Assembly (NCBI RefSeq): GCF_002878395.1
Contig: NC_061114.1
Location: 167,488,205 to 167,552,204 of the forward strand
DNA length: 64,000 nucleotides
Source of the DNA: Capsicum annuum
Taxonomy: Eukaryota > Streptophyta > Magnoliopsida > Solanales > Solanaceae
Direction of reading: 5' to 3'
The notes beneath the pieces are model-generated. The model saw only the letters and a program-made list of their open reading frames with translations. It was not told the origin of the DNA and did no database searches. The translations under genes were made by a program, and so were the position numbers. Positions 11,646 through 23,126 of this stretch are shown here, one piece after another. Each line of letters opens with the position of its first letter. The stretch's first letter is position 1.

Positions 11646-12743
11646 TGAGGTGTGATAGCTAATTGTGAAGGTGGAAGTCCAATAGGAGAACAATGGAAAC
11701 TCATGTTTGCTGACATGAGGGGTTGGTCATGGTAACCATATATGATACTTATGAGGTAAGTAGGAATCCTCTAAGCACACTGTACATATGTATCATGGAT
11801 AATGAAGGGTACTTGGGAATCTCCTACTCTTATGGTATCTCCGGTTTGTGCGGCTAGACGCATTGGGGCTCGTTCAGGGGGTTACACTGGACCCATATAG
11901 CCTATGGGTGGTTTTAGGATGGTTAAACTACAGATACCCAGGTTAATGGTTTTAAATACATGCTAAACCCGGTTCTTTTTTCCAGCATGGTTATATATAT
12001 GTATGGTTTGTACGCATATGGTTGGTTTACTTAGTTTTTCTAGATGGCATTATTTTAGCCTTATCCTAAGTTCATGCAAGCATTCACCTGTTAATCCATC
12101 TTTGGGCAGCTGTATCCCAATGCGATGCAGGGACCAACCATTCTACTCCTCCTAAATAGTGTTTCGATTTTGGGATCAACTTCTGGATTGAAGTGGTGAG
12201 CTTTCATCTTTCCATAAGGCTCTATTTCATGTTCATGGATATTTTTTGATACAAATTGGTTTATTTATGGATATTTGTTTTAGCTATGGTTTGGGGAATA
12301 TCCCAATTGGATATTGTTTTTTTTTAGTTAGAGGCTTTTGTAGAAATACTATGGGTTGGTATGGAAGGGATCGATAGTGGTGTCTGCCCTGGTATTGGCA
12401 TTGGTATTGGGTCTGATACTAGATGACTAAATTTCTCATTGTTGCATCCTTTTATATTATGTTATAGACAAGAACTTGGTTATTGTTTTTGTTTCTTATT
12501 ATTGTTCGGTCCGATTATGGTTATCAATTGGTTTTGGGGTGGTCGGTCTCGTTCGGTTCTATCTCGGTCATAGACCTATCCCAGAGTCTAGATTAGTGCA
12601 ATTACATGCTATTTTATTATATGTTTGAAATTCATCTGACTCAGGGTATAATCTGGATGGTTGGGTTGGGTATCTGAGGCATCTCCGGTCCTGGTTGGAC
12701 TTGAGATGCCCATTACAACAAGGTCCCTGGTTAGGTTATGTCA

Positions 12744-13027
12744 TTTTATGTCTTAGGGAGGGGTGCATCGCACGACATCCAGTATTCCCTCACATGGCTC
12801 ATTGTGTAGCCTAACCAATGACAAACTCAGAGGTGTTGTGCGATCGAGGCCCAAAGTTGAGGTCCTTATGAGTGGTGCTCGACCTCTTATTTAGGTCCAT
12901 AATATTCTTTCTCGATTCAAGACTTACCGAAACATTTCCAACCTTGTAAGGGTCAAATGATCTTATTTTATGACCTTGGAAACATAAAAAACCTACTATG
13001 ACATGCATGAACATTGAGGGTGTTTCA
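12744..13027 (-). repeat. Fragment of the 3' LTR of element B
   Basis: On the minus strand the fragment begins TGAAACACCC, immediately after a PPT (13028-13041). The rest of the LTR would lie beyond element A, outside the window. No second copy is visible, so identity rests on the PPT and TG start. The ORF 12811-13044 (minus) in it has no recognisable domain. Confidence 0.55.
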
Positions 13028-13041
13028 ATATCTCCCCCTTG
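13028..13041 (-). promoter_or_regulatory. Polypurine tract of element B
   Basis: The minus strand reads GCAAGGGGGAGATAT just before TGAAACACC, preceded by CGAGGATGAATGATT. The same arrangement precedes the PPTs of E and F. Confidence 0.75.
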
Positions 13042-13319
13042 CAATCATTCATCCTCGAATAAAGATTGAGACAATTTATTAGGCTAGACTAAGAAACGTG
13101 AGGCTAAATTTAGAATTATTCTTGTAGCATGATAAAAACTAACTAATATAGGAAATACGAACTCAACAACTATATGTTAAGCATAAAAATATGCATGGAA
13201 CTCATGAGACTAAATAAGAAATCCAAAATCAAGGAAGTATTGCTAGAAGGAAGAGTTTTAAATCATACTGGCTCAATGATAGGAGTAAATATATGAGTGC
13301 ATTTGTTCATCATATTTTT
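13042..13319 (-). other. 3' untranslated stretch of element B
   Basis: AT-rich sequence between the end of B's chromodomain-like region and its PPT, with no ORF or motif I recognise. It is about 280 bp long. Confidence 0.4.
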
Positions 13320-14929
13320 ATTTGCCTCCTATGTCGCTCTCTATTAACTAAATTCTTCATAACACTTTTACTAAAGCAACTTCCTTTTTCGTTAAACTTT
13401 GATCTTGATAATCAAATATCTTGATTGGAACTTTCTCATAGGATAAACTGTCTTTCACCCCAATCTCTGTGTAGGCACAAGTATGGATGGATCTTCAATA
13501 CATTTTTTCAACATGGACACATGAAAGACTGGATGGATTATGGTTAACTCTGCTAGAATATCTAGCTCATAAGCAACATCTCTAGTGCACCTCAAGATTT
13601 CATAAGGGCCAATATACCAGGGATTGAGTTTCCCCTTCTTCCAAACCTCATCACTCATTTCATGGGTGACACCTTCAAGAATGCCTAATCACCCACAACA
13701 AACTATAGCTATCTTATCTTAACATATATTTATGATTTTTGACGTCTCTGTGTAGTTTGCAATCTCTCCTATATTAACTGAACTTTCTCCATCGCTTTGA
13801 GAATAGAATTTGGGCCAATCAGAGCAGCCTCACCAGCTTCAAACTACCCTTTAAGATACTGCATCAACGCTCATATAGAGCTTTAAATAAATCTATTTGG
13901 TTACTAGAGTGGTTGCTATTGTTATATGTAAAATCAATTAGAGGTAGGTGGTCATCCCTAGTTATAATTTGTTTTGGGTCTGAGTAGTTTTCAATGTCCC
14001 ATATCAACTGAACTTTCTCCATAGCTTTGAGAATAGAATCTAGCCCAATCAAAGCAGCCTCATCAACTTCAAACCACCGTATAAGAGACAACATCTATGC
14101 CCATATAGATCTTTAAATGAAGTTATTTGTACATTAGAGTGGTAGCTGTTGTTATACACAAACTTAATTAGAGGTAGGCGATCACCTCGATTTTCCTTGA
14201 AATTAATCAAAAATGCTCTCGACATGTCTTCTAAAGTTTGGATTTCATACTTGACCTAGAAATCTATCTAGGGGTGGAAAGTAGTACGAAGCTTACTTTT
14301 GTTCCAAGACCCTTCTAAAAGATTACAAAAAGTGTAAGGTGAATTGAGTACCTCAATTTGAGATAATGTACAAGGGAACCCTATGAAGTCTGACTATCTG
14401 ACTAACTCACTATTGTACAACTTTGCATAATTCTAACCTGCATATGTGGTATTGACTAACAGAAAGTGGGCTGATTTAGCCATTTGATCTATAATAGACC
14501 AAATCGAATCATGATGATGTCTAGTATGAGAAAGCCCATAAAAAAATCCATATTGATAACCTTCCCTTCTAAGTAGGTATGCTAGTATCCTAAAGTATGC
14601 CCTCAGGTCTTTGATGCTCAACTTTCACTTATTGACAATTAGGACACTTAGCCATAAAATTTGCTAGGTCTATCTTTATGCCATTCCACCAATAGACTTC
14701 CCACAGGTCATGGTACATCTTAGTGTCACTTGGGTGAACCAAATACTTTGAGCTATGAGCTTTGCTAACACCTTCTCTCTCAACCCATCAATATTGGGAA
14801 TATACAAATGTCCTTGATAACAAAGTGCACTACAAGGGATGACTCTAAACCATTTTGTATCAACAAACTATCACCATTCATATAACTCAAAAAAACTCCA
14901 AAATAAGGCCAACTAATACATATTCATCT
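13320..14929 (-). pseudogene. pol: Integrase and chromodomain-like tail of element B
   Basis: Read on the minus strand from right to left: HHCC zinc-binding remnant near 14600-14740, core segments with WSIIDQMAKSAHFL (near 14460), an internal 230-bp duplication (13769-14188), then GKLNPWYIGPYEIL and IHPVFHVSMLKKCIEDPS (13455-13658), and a damaged chromodomain-like tail near 13330-13450. Stops and frameshifts are frequent. The duplication repeats the block that normally reads APFEALYGR...WFEV, so this copy could not encode a normal integrase even apart from its stops. Confidence 0.75.
13769..14188 (-). repeat. 230-bp tandem duplication inside B's integrase
   Basis: AACTTTCTCC followed by GCTTTGAGAATAGAAT occurs at 13781 and 14011, an exact offset of 230 bp. 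Similarity runs through the CAATTAGAGGTAGG block of each copy. The copies have diverged at many sites, so the event is not recent. Confidence 0.85.
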
Positions 14930-15822
14930 GCAACATGGGCTACACATCCCTAGACAGCCTACTGAGAGCATCTGCAATTGTATTTGCTTTACCATGTGGT
15001 TGGGGACATTTATGTCATAATTATTTAATATTTATAACAACCTCCTCTAGTGGAGATTTAACTCATTTTGACTGAATACATATTGAGACTCTTGTGGTTG
15101 GTGAAAATTCAACATGTACTCCTTATAAGTAATGTCTCCAAATTTTTAGGGTGAAGACTACTGCTACTAACTCTAAGTCATGAGTAAGATAATTATTTTC
15201 ATGGTACTTGAGTTTTCTAAAGGAACAATCTATCATACTTTCATTTTACATTAAAATACACCCTATCATAGCTCTAGAGCATCACAGTAAGCTAAAAATT
15301 TATCTAACCCTTCTGGCAAAGCTAACATTAGTGCCAAAGTCAATCTATCTTTCAACTCTTGAAAAATTTTCTCGCACATGCCTAACCATTGAAACTTCAC
15401 CTTCTTATGTGTCATCTTGGTTAAAGGTGCATCTATTGAATAAAAAACCTCAACAGATCTCCTGTAGGAAGTTGCTAAGCCCAAAAAACTCGTAATGTAG
15501 GATGGAGTAATGGGTATAGGTCAATAATTTAGTGCATCTATTTTTTCAAGGTCTACATGAACACCTTCACTAGAAATTACATGGCCCATAAAGGTAATTT
15601 ATAAACCAAAACTCACACTTACCAAATTTGGCAAGCAACTAATGATCCTTGAGTGTCTATAACACCACCCTTAAATGGTCGACATACTCTTGCTCACTTT
15701 GAGAGTAAATAAGTATGTCATCTATGAAAACAATGACAAACATGTCTAAATACTTCTTGAATACCCTATTTATCAAATTTATAAAATTTATAGGAGAATT
15801 TGTTAGGACAAAAGAAATAACC
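14930..15822 (-). pseudogene. pol: RNase H and C-terminal RT part of element B
   Basis: The minus strand encodes the end of RT, with the catalytic [16 protein letters not shown] intact (15657-15815), followed by a thumb-like region and RNase H (ORF 15266-15484 with LALPEGLDKFLAYCDA; the Asp of CDA is kept). A degenerate HGKANTIADALSRLS block lies near 14950-14995. RT stops abruptly at 15822, where element E is inserted; the upstream half of RT is at 37890-38300. Confidence 0.8.
15818..15822. repeat. Target-site duplication of element E, left copy (TAACC)
   Basis: TAACC abuts the TGTAACGCC end of E's left LTR. The identical TAACC follows the right LTR at 37890-37894. Confidence 0.9.
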
Positions 15823-18241
15823 TGTAACGCCAAGGAAAATGGGTCCCGGAGCGTCACACGGTGCTTGAGGCTATGAGTAGCCCTAAGATAAAACTTTGAG
15901 CCATTTTCATTTAGTTCAATACAAATCAATGGGGTTTCCACAAATAAACCTCAAATATCAATAGAGTGATCATCATCCAAGAATAAAAGAATTTCAGAAA
16001 GATAACAAAATATGACTTATTAGTCAACTCCCTACATCTATACTAGTCTGACAAGCCTCTAAGAAAATCAATAAAAACAACGAGCTATTGAGACATGCCC
16101 CAACTGACTCATACTCAGTTATCACATGTAAACAATTCCATGAAACCAACATCAGAAATCACGTCCTCAGAACATGAGGACTCATCACAACAGAGGATGT
16201 AAAACAGCGTGCCTAAAGAATCACTGTCGAACCTGGAACTGAGCACCTGAACCTACATTCCGAGAAAATGCATCCCACATCCAAAGATATGGGTCAGTAC
16301 CATGGAAAGAAACCGAGTATATGGGGGTGTATGCAGTTGTATAAACATTATCATCATACATATTTATAAGAAATATGCAGGATATATGAAAGACTAACAT
16401 AGCACGAAGAAAATCATCATAATCATGAGAGGATGAAATAAGTACAATAACACATGTGAGTCATCATATAATTTGTCAATCACTTTTAGTCCATCAAGAA
16501 TATCAATTCTCATAATGTAAATATCATTTAAATCTTTCGAAAGAATAACTTTCACAGTTCCACTTTCAAATCACTTCACCATTCACCATAGACACAAGGA
16601 AACACACACACACTTGGAGATCCTATAACGGACATAAACCATGTGAGCTACATGGAGTCCAACGTACAACCCATGTTGGGGAGAGCCATCCTATCCTTGC
16701 CATCAGAGTAGGACTATCGATATCAAATCCACACAAACTAGTGATCACTATATAAATCAGCCTCAGACTCACTCCTACGGGGGCACGTAGTTATAGGGAA
16801 GTAAGGTCACTTTATACCTCCCACTTGGTGCTAAAGATTTCTCTCGGACTTAACTCAGATCATTTCAAAGACAATCCACAACAAAATAATTTTAGTAATA
16901 TATAAATATACATCGGGAGCCATCATGCTTCCTATCTATCAAAATCAACCACATTGTGGATTTCTTTCACACTCGAGTTCAAAAAAACTCCATTAAGACC
17001 AAAAGGTCAAATCATTCAAAATATCTCAAATATTCAGCATCAACGTGCTTATAACACACACTTTTAAAAAAAACACAATTTCCAATGGGGATTCACGATC
17101 CAAATATCAAAATCATGATAAATATTGTTCAAGATTCATGCTTTATATCTCCACACATGTAAAATCATCTTTCAAAATCATAAACATCAAGATTTCATAA
17201 TCATCATCATAAGATATGGGTTCATGCTTCAAATTCATAAAAATCAAATAAAAATCATGCCTTTGTAAAGAAAATTACTTTTGGGCACAAGAACGAAAGA
17301 GAGTTCTTGTTGAAAAACCCCACATACCTTGAATGATGAACTTTAGATTGATACTCGTTTTTGAGATGTTAATCGTGCCTTTGAATAATGGTTCTTGGAG
17401 TTCTTGAACTAGAAACTTGGAATATTGAATAAATTTGTAGAATTAATGGTGAACTTTGGAGGTTCTTGAAGTTGGATGTAGGAGTTTAGGGTTTTCTTTT
17501 TGAGAGAATTTGATGAAATATAACATATAATTCTTCTAATAGGCTTTAATATAGGGTTTAGACAGATTTTGGGTGAGGGGGAATGACCAAAATGCCCCTA
17601 AAAATGAAATAATTCTCGAATCTGTCATTTGGTGGACTGTTTTGATAGTCTGAAGTAGATCAACCATATTGTTTTACTTCGATATCCAAATTGGCTGAAA
17701 CCAATTTCATTAGAAAGAGGACTCTCATATATATATATCCATTGATATATAGTATCTCACCCAGATCATTGTGTACGAGGAGTTATGATCATTTGAAGTT
17801 GACCCAAAAATTCACTTTTGAGAGGCTGAAGTAGATCGACCATAAATTTTTGCTTCACTATAAAAATTGGATGAAACGAATTTCATTGGAAAGAGGACTT
17901 GCAGAGATTTCTGATAATATGTAGTAGATCACCCAAATCATTATGTATAAGGAGTTATGATCATTTAAAGTTGGAGCAAAAATATGCCAGGCCTCAGTAC
18001 TTTTTTCTGCACGTTTTACTGTTCATTACTATTCACAGTTCGATCGGAATGTTCATAACTCGTCGCTCGGGTGTCCGTTTTGGATGATCCACATATCGTT
18101 AGAAAGCTTATTCGATACTCTACACAATGGTGGGTTATAATCTAAGACACTCTGCACGGAAAATTTATAATTATTTCTAGAAGATAGAACCTAATAAGTT
18201 TACGCACAAAATTTCAATGAAAAATTTCCCGGGGTATTACA
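15823..18241 (-). repeat. 3' LTR of element E
   Basis: A 2419-bp LTR matching 35482-37889 along its length. Shared landmarks include CGTCACACGGTGCTTGAGG at the left and CGAAAAATTT-like GGGGTATTACA at the right. The ORF at 17899-18087 lies inside it and is not a gene. Confidence 0.92.
17640..17990. repeat. ~176-bp tandem duplication inside the E LTR
   Basis: CTGAAGTAGATC occurs at 17650 and again at 17826. Both copies continue with ATTTCATT-GAAAGAGGACT and GGAGTTATGATCATTT. The same duplication is present in the other LTR (about 37300-37640), so it predates this insertion and is a family trait. A weaker third copy may follow near 18050-18120 (GGATGATCCACATATCGTTAGAAAG). Confidence 0.8.
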
Positions 18242-18255
18242 TCATCCCCCTTGGA
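18242..18255 (-). promoter_or_regulatory. Polypurine tract of element E
   Basis: The minus strand reads CCAAGGGGGATGA immediately before TGTAATACCCC of the 3' LTR, and follows TCGAGGATGAATGTTT. This is the plus-strand primer site. Confidence 0.85.
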
Positions 18256-18469
18256 AACATTCATCCTCGAATGATGCTAGACATGCCAAGATTAGATAGG
18301 GAATAAAGCATACAGCTGAAACCATTTGTTAGACTCATCACCACATCATTTCTCACTCCGAATGCAACATAGAATGCATAAATTCAAGAAACTATAGCTG
18401 AACACATAATAAATGACAGCTGAACTACTGCAACTTTTATCAAAAGTGCATGATTTAGGAAAGAACGGT

Positions 18470-20038
18470 ACGTTCGATTTGATCAGATTTTGCAAAAAAT
18501 AGGTGCGGGTACTTAGATCACATATCCACCTCAGCTTCCCAATTTGCATCCTCAACAGATTAGTTTCGCCACAACACCTTGACCAAGGAAACTTCTTTGT
18601 TCCTTAGTCTTCGTACACTGAAATCAAGAATCTCAACAGGAATCTCATCAAAAGAAAGATTTTCTTGAATGTCAGCACTCACAGAGGAATCCACTACCAC
18701 AACATCACTAATATGCTTACTAAGCATGGAGACATGGAATATTGGATGAATCGAGGACAACTCAGAAGGCAACTCGACCTCATAAGCTACCTTACCAAGA
18801 TGGCTAAGAATTTTGTAAGGACCAACATAACGGGGACTAAGCTTCCCCTTCTTTCCGAATCTCTTCACCCCCCTCATGGGTGAAATTTTCAGATACACTA
18901 GGTCACCAACTTCAAACTCAAGGTCTCTTCTTCTAACATCCATATATGACTTCTGATGAATCTGCACAGTTTTCAACCTTTCCTTAATCAACTTAACTTT
19001 TTCCATAGCCTCAAATACTAAATCAGGACCGCTCACAGCCGCTTTACCCACCTCAAACCAACCTATGGGTGAGCTACACTTCCTCCCATATAAGGCTTCA
19101 AACGGAGCCATACCAATACTAGAGTGGAAAATGTTATTGTAAGCAAACTCTATCAACGGCAAGTGATCATCCCAACTTTCCTTAAAGTCAAGTGCACAAG
19201 CTCTCAACATATCCTTTAAGGTCTGGATGGTCCGCTCAGCCTGACCATCGGTCTACGGATGAAAATCAGAACTCAAAAGCACTTGGGTACCAAGACCCTT
19301 CTGAAAAGCTTTCCAAAATTGCGAAGTGAACTAAGTACCCCTATCCGAAATAATAGATAAGGCAATGTCATGCAATCTAACTAGCTCTCAGATATACAAT
19401 CTAGCATAATCCTCACCAGTATATGAAATATGAACAGGCAAGAAATGAGCATACTTAGTCAACCTATCAACCACAACCCAAATGGAATCATGATAGCATC
19501 GGGAAGGAGGTAAACCAATCACGAAGTCCATATTTATCTCTTCCCATTTCTAGGTAGGAATACTAAACTCTTGCATCATACCACCAGGTCTTTGGTGTTC
19601 AACCTTAACCTGTTGGCATGTTGCACACTTAGCTACAAACGCTGCTATATCTTTATTCATGCCACTCCACCAATAGATTTTCCACAAGTCTTGGTACATC
19701 TTGGTGGCACCAGGATGAATAGAATATCACGCCCCATGTGCTTCAGCCATAATCCTCTGTCTCAGATCATCAACATTCGGGACACACAATCTACCCTGCA
19801 ATCTCAATACACCATCTCCCCCTTGGGAGAAAACCTCTACTTTTTTTTCCTTGACTGACTCCTTCAGTCTGACCAAACTAGCATCTAAGTATAGCTTTTC
19901 CTTCACTTCCAAAACCAAGGAGGATTTGGAACTACTCTGAACCCCTATACTATCTTCAGCAGAGTCAAACAACCTAACCCCCAATCTAGCCAAACGATGT
20001 ACATCACAAGCCAAATCTTTCTTACCTTCTACCACATG
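18470..20038 (-). pseudogene. pol: Integrase and chromodomain-like tail of element E
   Basis: The best preserved Tekay coding piece in the window. From right to left on the minus strand: linker and GRLCVPNVDDLRQRIMAEAHG (19727-20035), HHCC zinc finger ending KCATCQQVK (near 19610), core with INMDFVIGLP (first Asp, near 19540), SIISDRGT (second Asp), DGQAERTIQTL (Glu, near 19220), then a clean 216-codon ORF (18560-19210) with MAPFEALYGRKC, GKKGKLSPRYVGPYKIL and the chromodomain-like DEIPVEILDFSVRRLR. A few stops remain upstream. It is cut at 20038 by Athila H; RNase H resumes at 32196. Confidence 0.9.
20034..20038. repeat. Target-site duplication of Athila H, left copy (ACATG)
   Basis: ACATG immediately precedes TGATGTTGGG of the left LTR. 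The same five bases follow the right LTR at 32196-32200. Confidence 0.93.
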
Positions 20039-21217
20039 TGATGTTGGGTGTGTTTATACGTCTAAGCACCATAACTTACCCATGTTTTAGCTAAGTTTGA
20101 GAATAAAATACATAATTCTTGCACTTTTAGTCCATTTTTAGTTATATGAGCTGACCTATATGATTAGCATGCTTTTCAGGTACTAATGAGGAAGATTTTA
20201 GCACTTTGGGGACCTGTTGACAGCAAAGGAAAACTTCACATAAAAAGGAAAGAAGCTCTTGGACTTAATGTGACGCATGGGAACTTTTTCCCGGGCAAAC
20301 TCAATATGTTTAAATAGTTAAGGATGCAGTAGCAATTTATTAGAGAAGGATGTTATTAAAAGTATGATTGCTGAATTTTTAGAAAAGAATTGACGTCTGT
20401 ATTATTTTAAAAAAAAGAGAGATGCTTAGCTTGAGGACAGAGAGAGAGAAACGTGTTTCTCTCTTAATTTCGCTAGTCATCTTCATCACTAAGATTGTTC
20501 TAAGTTTTGGTATGACGAATATGTCTATTTTGATTTCCGTTTTATTCATGCGTAGCTAAGTTTATTTGTTAGGGTTATGGAAACCTTGTAGTATACTCTC
20601 TATTAATCCACTTATATCATTACTCTCTTCATTTTGATTGAATTCTCATAGTTGCAAACATAGGGAATGCACCATTATAGCAATGACTTGTTCGATAGAA
20701 AAGTTATTCTTTGGAAAAGAGAGTGTGACGAGAAAATAGGGTTTCCAATCTCTATTTTACACGTTAATGCCCTAGCAGGATTAACTTCTTGGAGAGTTCG
20801 TACAATTTGTTGTACACTTTGGATTCGAGAGAACTAAGGTGAATAAATCCTTGATGGTTGAAAAACACTTGGATTTAGAAGTAGAATACGTCTCTCTATA
20901 AGTGCATGCATGTATAAAATCCGTATTACTCATAGTTAATAGAGAAGTAGAAGCTACAAGGTGGACATAACCCTAACTTGTCATTCTCTGTGATCGAATA
21001 TAATTACACATATCATCTCATCGTTACACTAATAATATTATTGTGCACTTAAATCAAACCCCCTTTTCTTGGAACCTTCGATCAACAGTCTAATAATAAT
21101 CGCAATACTTAGTGATCATAGTATTCCCTATGGGATTCGACACCCAACCCAGTTGGGTTCTATATTTGACAACGACCGCTTACACTTTCTAACGAGAGTT
21201 GTAATTTGGGCGTATCA
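20039..21217 (+). repeat. 5' LTR of Athila H
   Basis: A 1179-bp LTR, TG...CA. Compared with the 3' LTR it lacks 29 bp after TACTCTCTATT (near 20606) and shows scattered single-base changes. It also contains the AGAGAGAGAAACGTGTTT purine run near 20440-20460. Confidence 0.95.
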
Positions 21218-21222
21218 AATGT

Positions 21223-21240
21223 TGGCGCCATTGCCGGGGA
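21223..21240 (+). promoter_or_regulatory. Primer-binding site of Athila H (tRNA-Asp type)
   Basis: TGGCGCCATTGCCGGGGA starts 5 bases after the LTR end. It matches the Athila consensus complementary to the tRNA-Asp 3' end, with one difference by my recollection of that consensus. Confidence 0.9.
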
Positions 21241-21346
21241 ATACTGTTGTCAACTAAGTTTGTGATAGTTAATAGACCCTTTGGTCAAAGATTCTTAAAT
21301 TTTACTTTTTGTTTGTTGTTTTTGTTTTGTTCAGGTTTAGGAGTGC

Positions 21347-23126
21347 ATGCCAAATACACGAAGATCTGGTCAGCCATTATTACCTATAAATCCTGAACCA
21401 CAGCTCATTGGCAGAATGGATGCGCAACGAGACCTTGAAAGAATAGCTACTCAACAGGAGCAGGCTAGATTAGCTGCATTGGCAGCTGCGCAAGTACATC
21501 AACAAAATGTTGATAACCCAGGTCGGGTAACAAATCTTGATGATGAGGACCTGGGTGATGATGAGTTATTAAATCCAAGGCGTGCAGATGAAGTGGCTGC
21601 ACCAGTGAACAAGAATGTCAACAGAGATCGTCAAGCTAGAATGAGACCCAAACGACGAGCTGTGCAAGTTACTTTTGATAATAGTGATGATGACCTAGAT
21701 GGGGCTGGTGCCACAAGGGCTATTATTCCTCCGCCTTTGGCACCTGGAGCCAAGTTCAATATCACTAGCACCATGATCCAGCTATTGCAACTCAAAGGGT
21801 TATTTGGTGGACTTGTAGGCGATGATCCGAATATGCATCTGGTTAATTTTATATCAATATGCAAATCGTTTGACAACCCAGGGGTTGGACAGAATGCGAT
21901 CCAGCTGTGCTTATTTCCAGTGTCTCTATCTGGAGAGGCAACTCTATGGTTAAACGAGCAAACTCCTGACTCTATTACCAATTGGAGGCAACTGAAAGAA
22001 GCTTTCCTAGAAAGATTCTTTCCGCCATCCAAGAGAGCAAAACTAAGAGATGTGATAAGCAATTTCAGACAGCTTCCAACTGAAGCTCTACACGAGACAT
22101 GGGAGAGGTTCAAGAAGAAGCTTATGCGGTGCCCAAATCATCAGATGACTAATGTCCACTTGATGGAAATATTATATAGGGCTTTGAACTTGGTGACTAA
22201 GCCAGTGGTAGATAATACTGCGGGTGGGTCATTCATGGACCTTACTTTTATTGAGGTATGTGATATGCTGGATCATATGACAAAGCAGAGTAGAGCTTGG
22301 CATACCAGGGATTCTGAGGTAGCAAGCTCTACTGTATCTATTGGCATGACGGCAGAACAGAGATGAAGAGAAGAGGAACGTGACCAGGATATGGCTCACA
22401 TGAAAATGAAGATGGACCTTCTTACAGAGCATTTATTATTAGGGAAGACAGAAAAGGTCAAGGCTGTTGTATCACAGGGAAGAGATGACTCCGATTCTGA
22501 GGAGGAAGCAAATTACTTGAATAATCAGGAGGTTTCCGAGGCAATGTCCAAGGAAACCAAGGTTGGAACTATTATGAAAAATCCGGATACAAGGACCGAG
22601 ACCAAGGGAATTGGAAGAATAAGAATGACAGGAGAGGTTTGTATGTCCCTCCTGGAAATTGTGAAGCTGCTGTACCTAGCTCTGGGAAGATGTCCATGGA
22701 GGACATGATGGCTAAGATGTTGAAAGGAGTGGAGGCAACCAACACGGGAGTAACTGAGGTAAAAAATGATTTGTCCTCAATAAATCAATTGGTTGACTCG
22801 CATTCCACTTCAATAAAACAGCTGGAACAACAAATGAGTCAACTATCAGCGACATTCAATCAAAGAAAAGCTGGCACTTTACCGAGTGACACTGTCCAAA
22901 ATCCAAGAAAAGATGAATCATGTTTGGCGATTACAACCAGGAGTGGTAAGGTGTTGGAAAATCCATCCAAGGGCAAGCCCGTGGTTGATAGTATAGAGGA
23001 GAATATTATTGAAGCAGATTATGATGATTCTATAGAAGTTGAAAATCAGGATAAGAACGTTCATGATACTAACATAGAGGCTAGCAGTCTGAAAAGATTG
23101 ATAATGGGAAGCACAATAAAAAGGAA
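21347..23126 (+). pseudogene. gag: gag of Athila H (one stop, frameshifts)
   Basis: The ATG starts MPNTRRSGQPLLPINPE. An Athila-type capsid region follows (residues ~140-290: LKGLFGGLVGDDPNMHL, then ISICKSF, RLFP-like LCLFPVSLSGEATLWL, ERFFPPSKRAK). A TGA at 22364 ends the 339-codon ORF, but the same frame continues afterwards. Near 22520-22540 the frame shifts to another in which a Gly/Asn/Tyr-rich stretch and MSMEDMMAKMLKGVEATN (22639-23133) are read, and near 23095-23127 it shifts again into the protease frame. No CCHC zinc knuckle was seen. The product would be the particle protein. Confidence 0.88.

Larger units (their letters stand above)
4437..12743 (+). mobile_element. Tekay/Del-like Ty3/Gypsy element A, plus strand
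   Basis: Order: 5' LTR remnant, tRNA-iMet-type PBS, gag, protease, RT, RNase H, integrase with chromodomain-like tail, PPT, full 3' LTR. The 5' LTR survives only from 4437 because element O is inserted in it; the missing part corresponds to 9895-12228. All ORFs are broken by stops and frameshifts. The right flank (12744 on) appears to be LTR sequence of minus-strand element B. The left TSD copy is outside the window, so target duplication cannot be tested. Confidence 0.85.
9895..12743 (+). repeat. 3' LTR of element A
   Basis: This 2849-bp LTR starts TATAACACCC (TG of the usual TGTAACACCC mutated to TA) and ends GTTATGTCA. Its last 515 bases match the 5' remnant at 4437-4952. It carries a 300-bp internal duplication (11054-11645) and a segment shared with the LTRs of C and D (about 11860-12010) containing a TATATATATGTATGG TATA-like run. 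Confidence 0.85.

Noticed and set aside
12811..13044. 77-codon minus-strand ORF at 12811-13044 as a gene
   Set aside because: It spans B's LTR fragment and PPT and has no recognisable domain.
21631..22113. 160-codon minus-strand ORF opposite Athila gag
   Set aside because: It is the antisense shadow of the capsid region, with no domain of its own.
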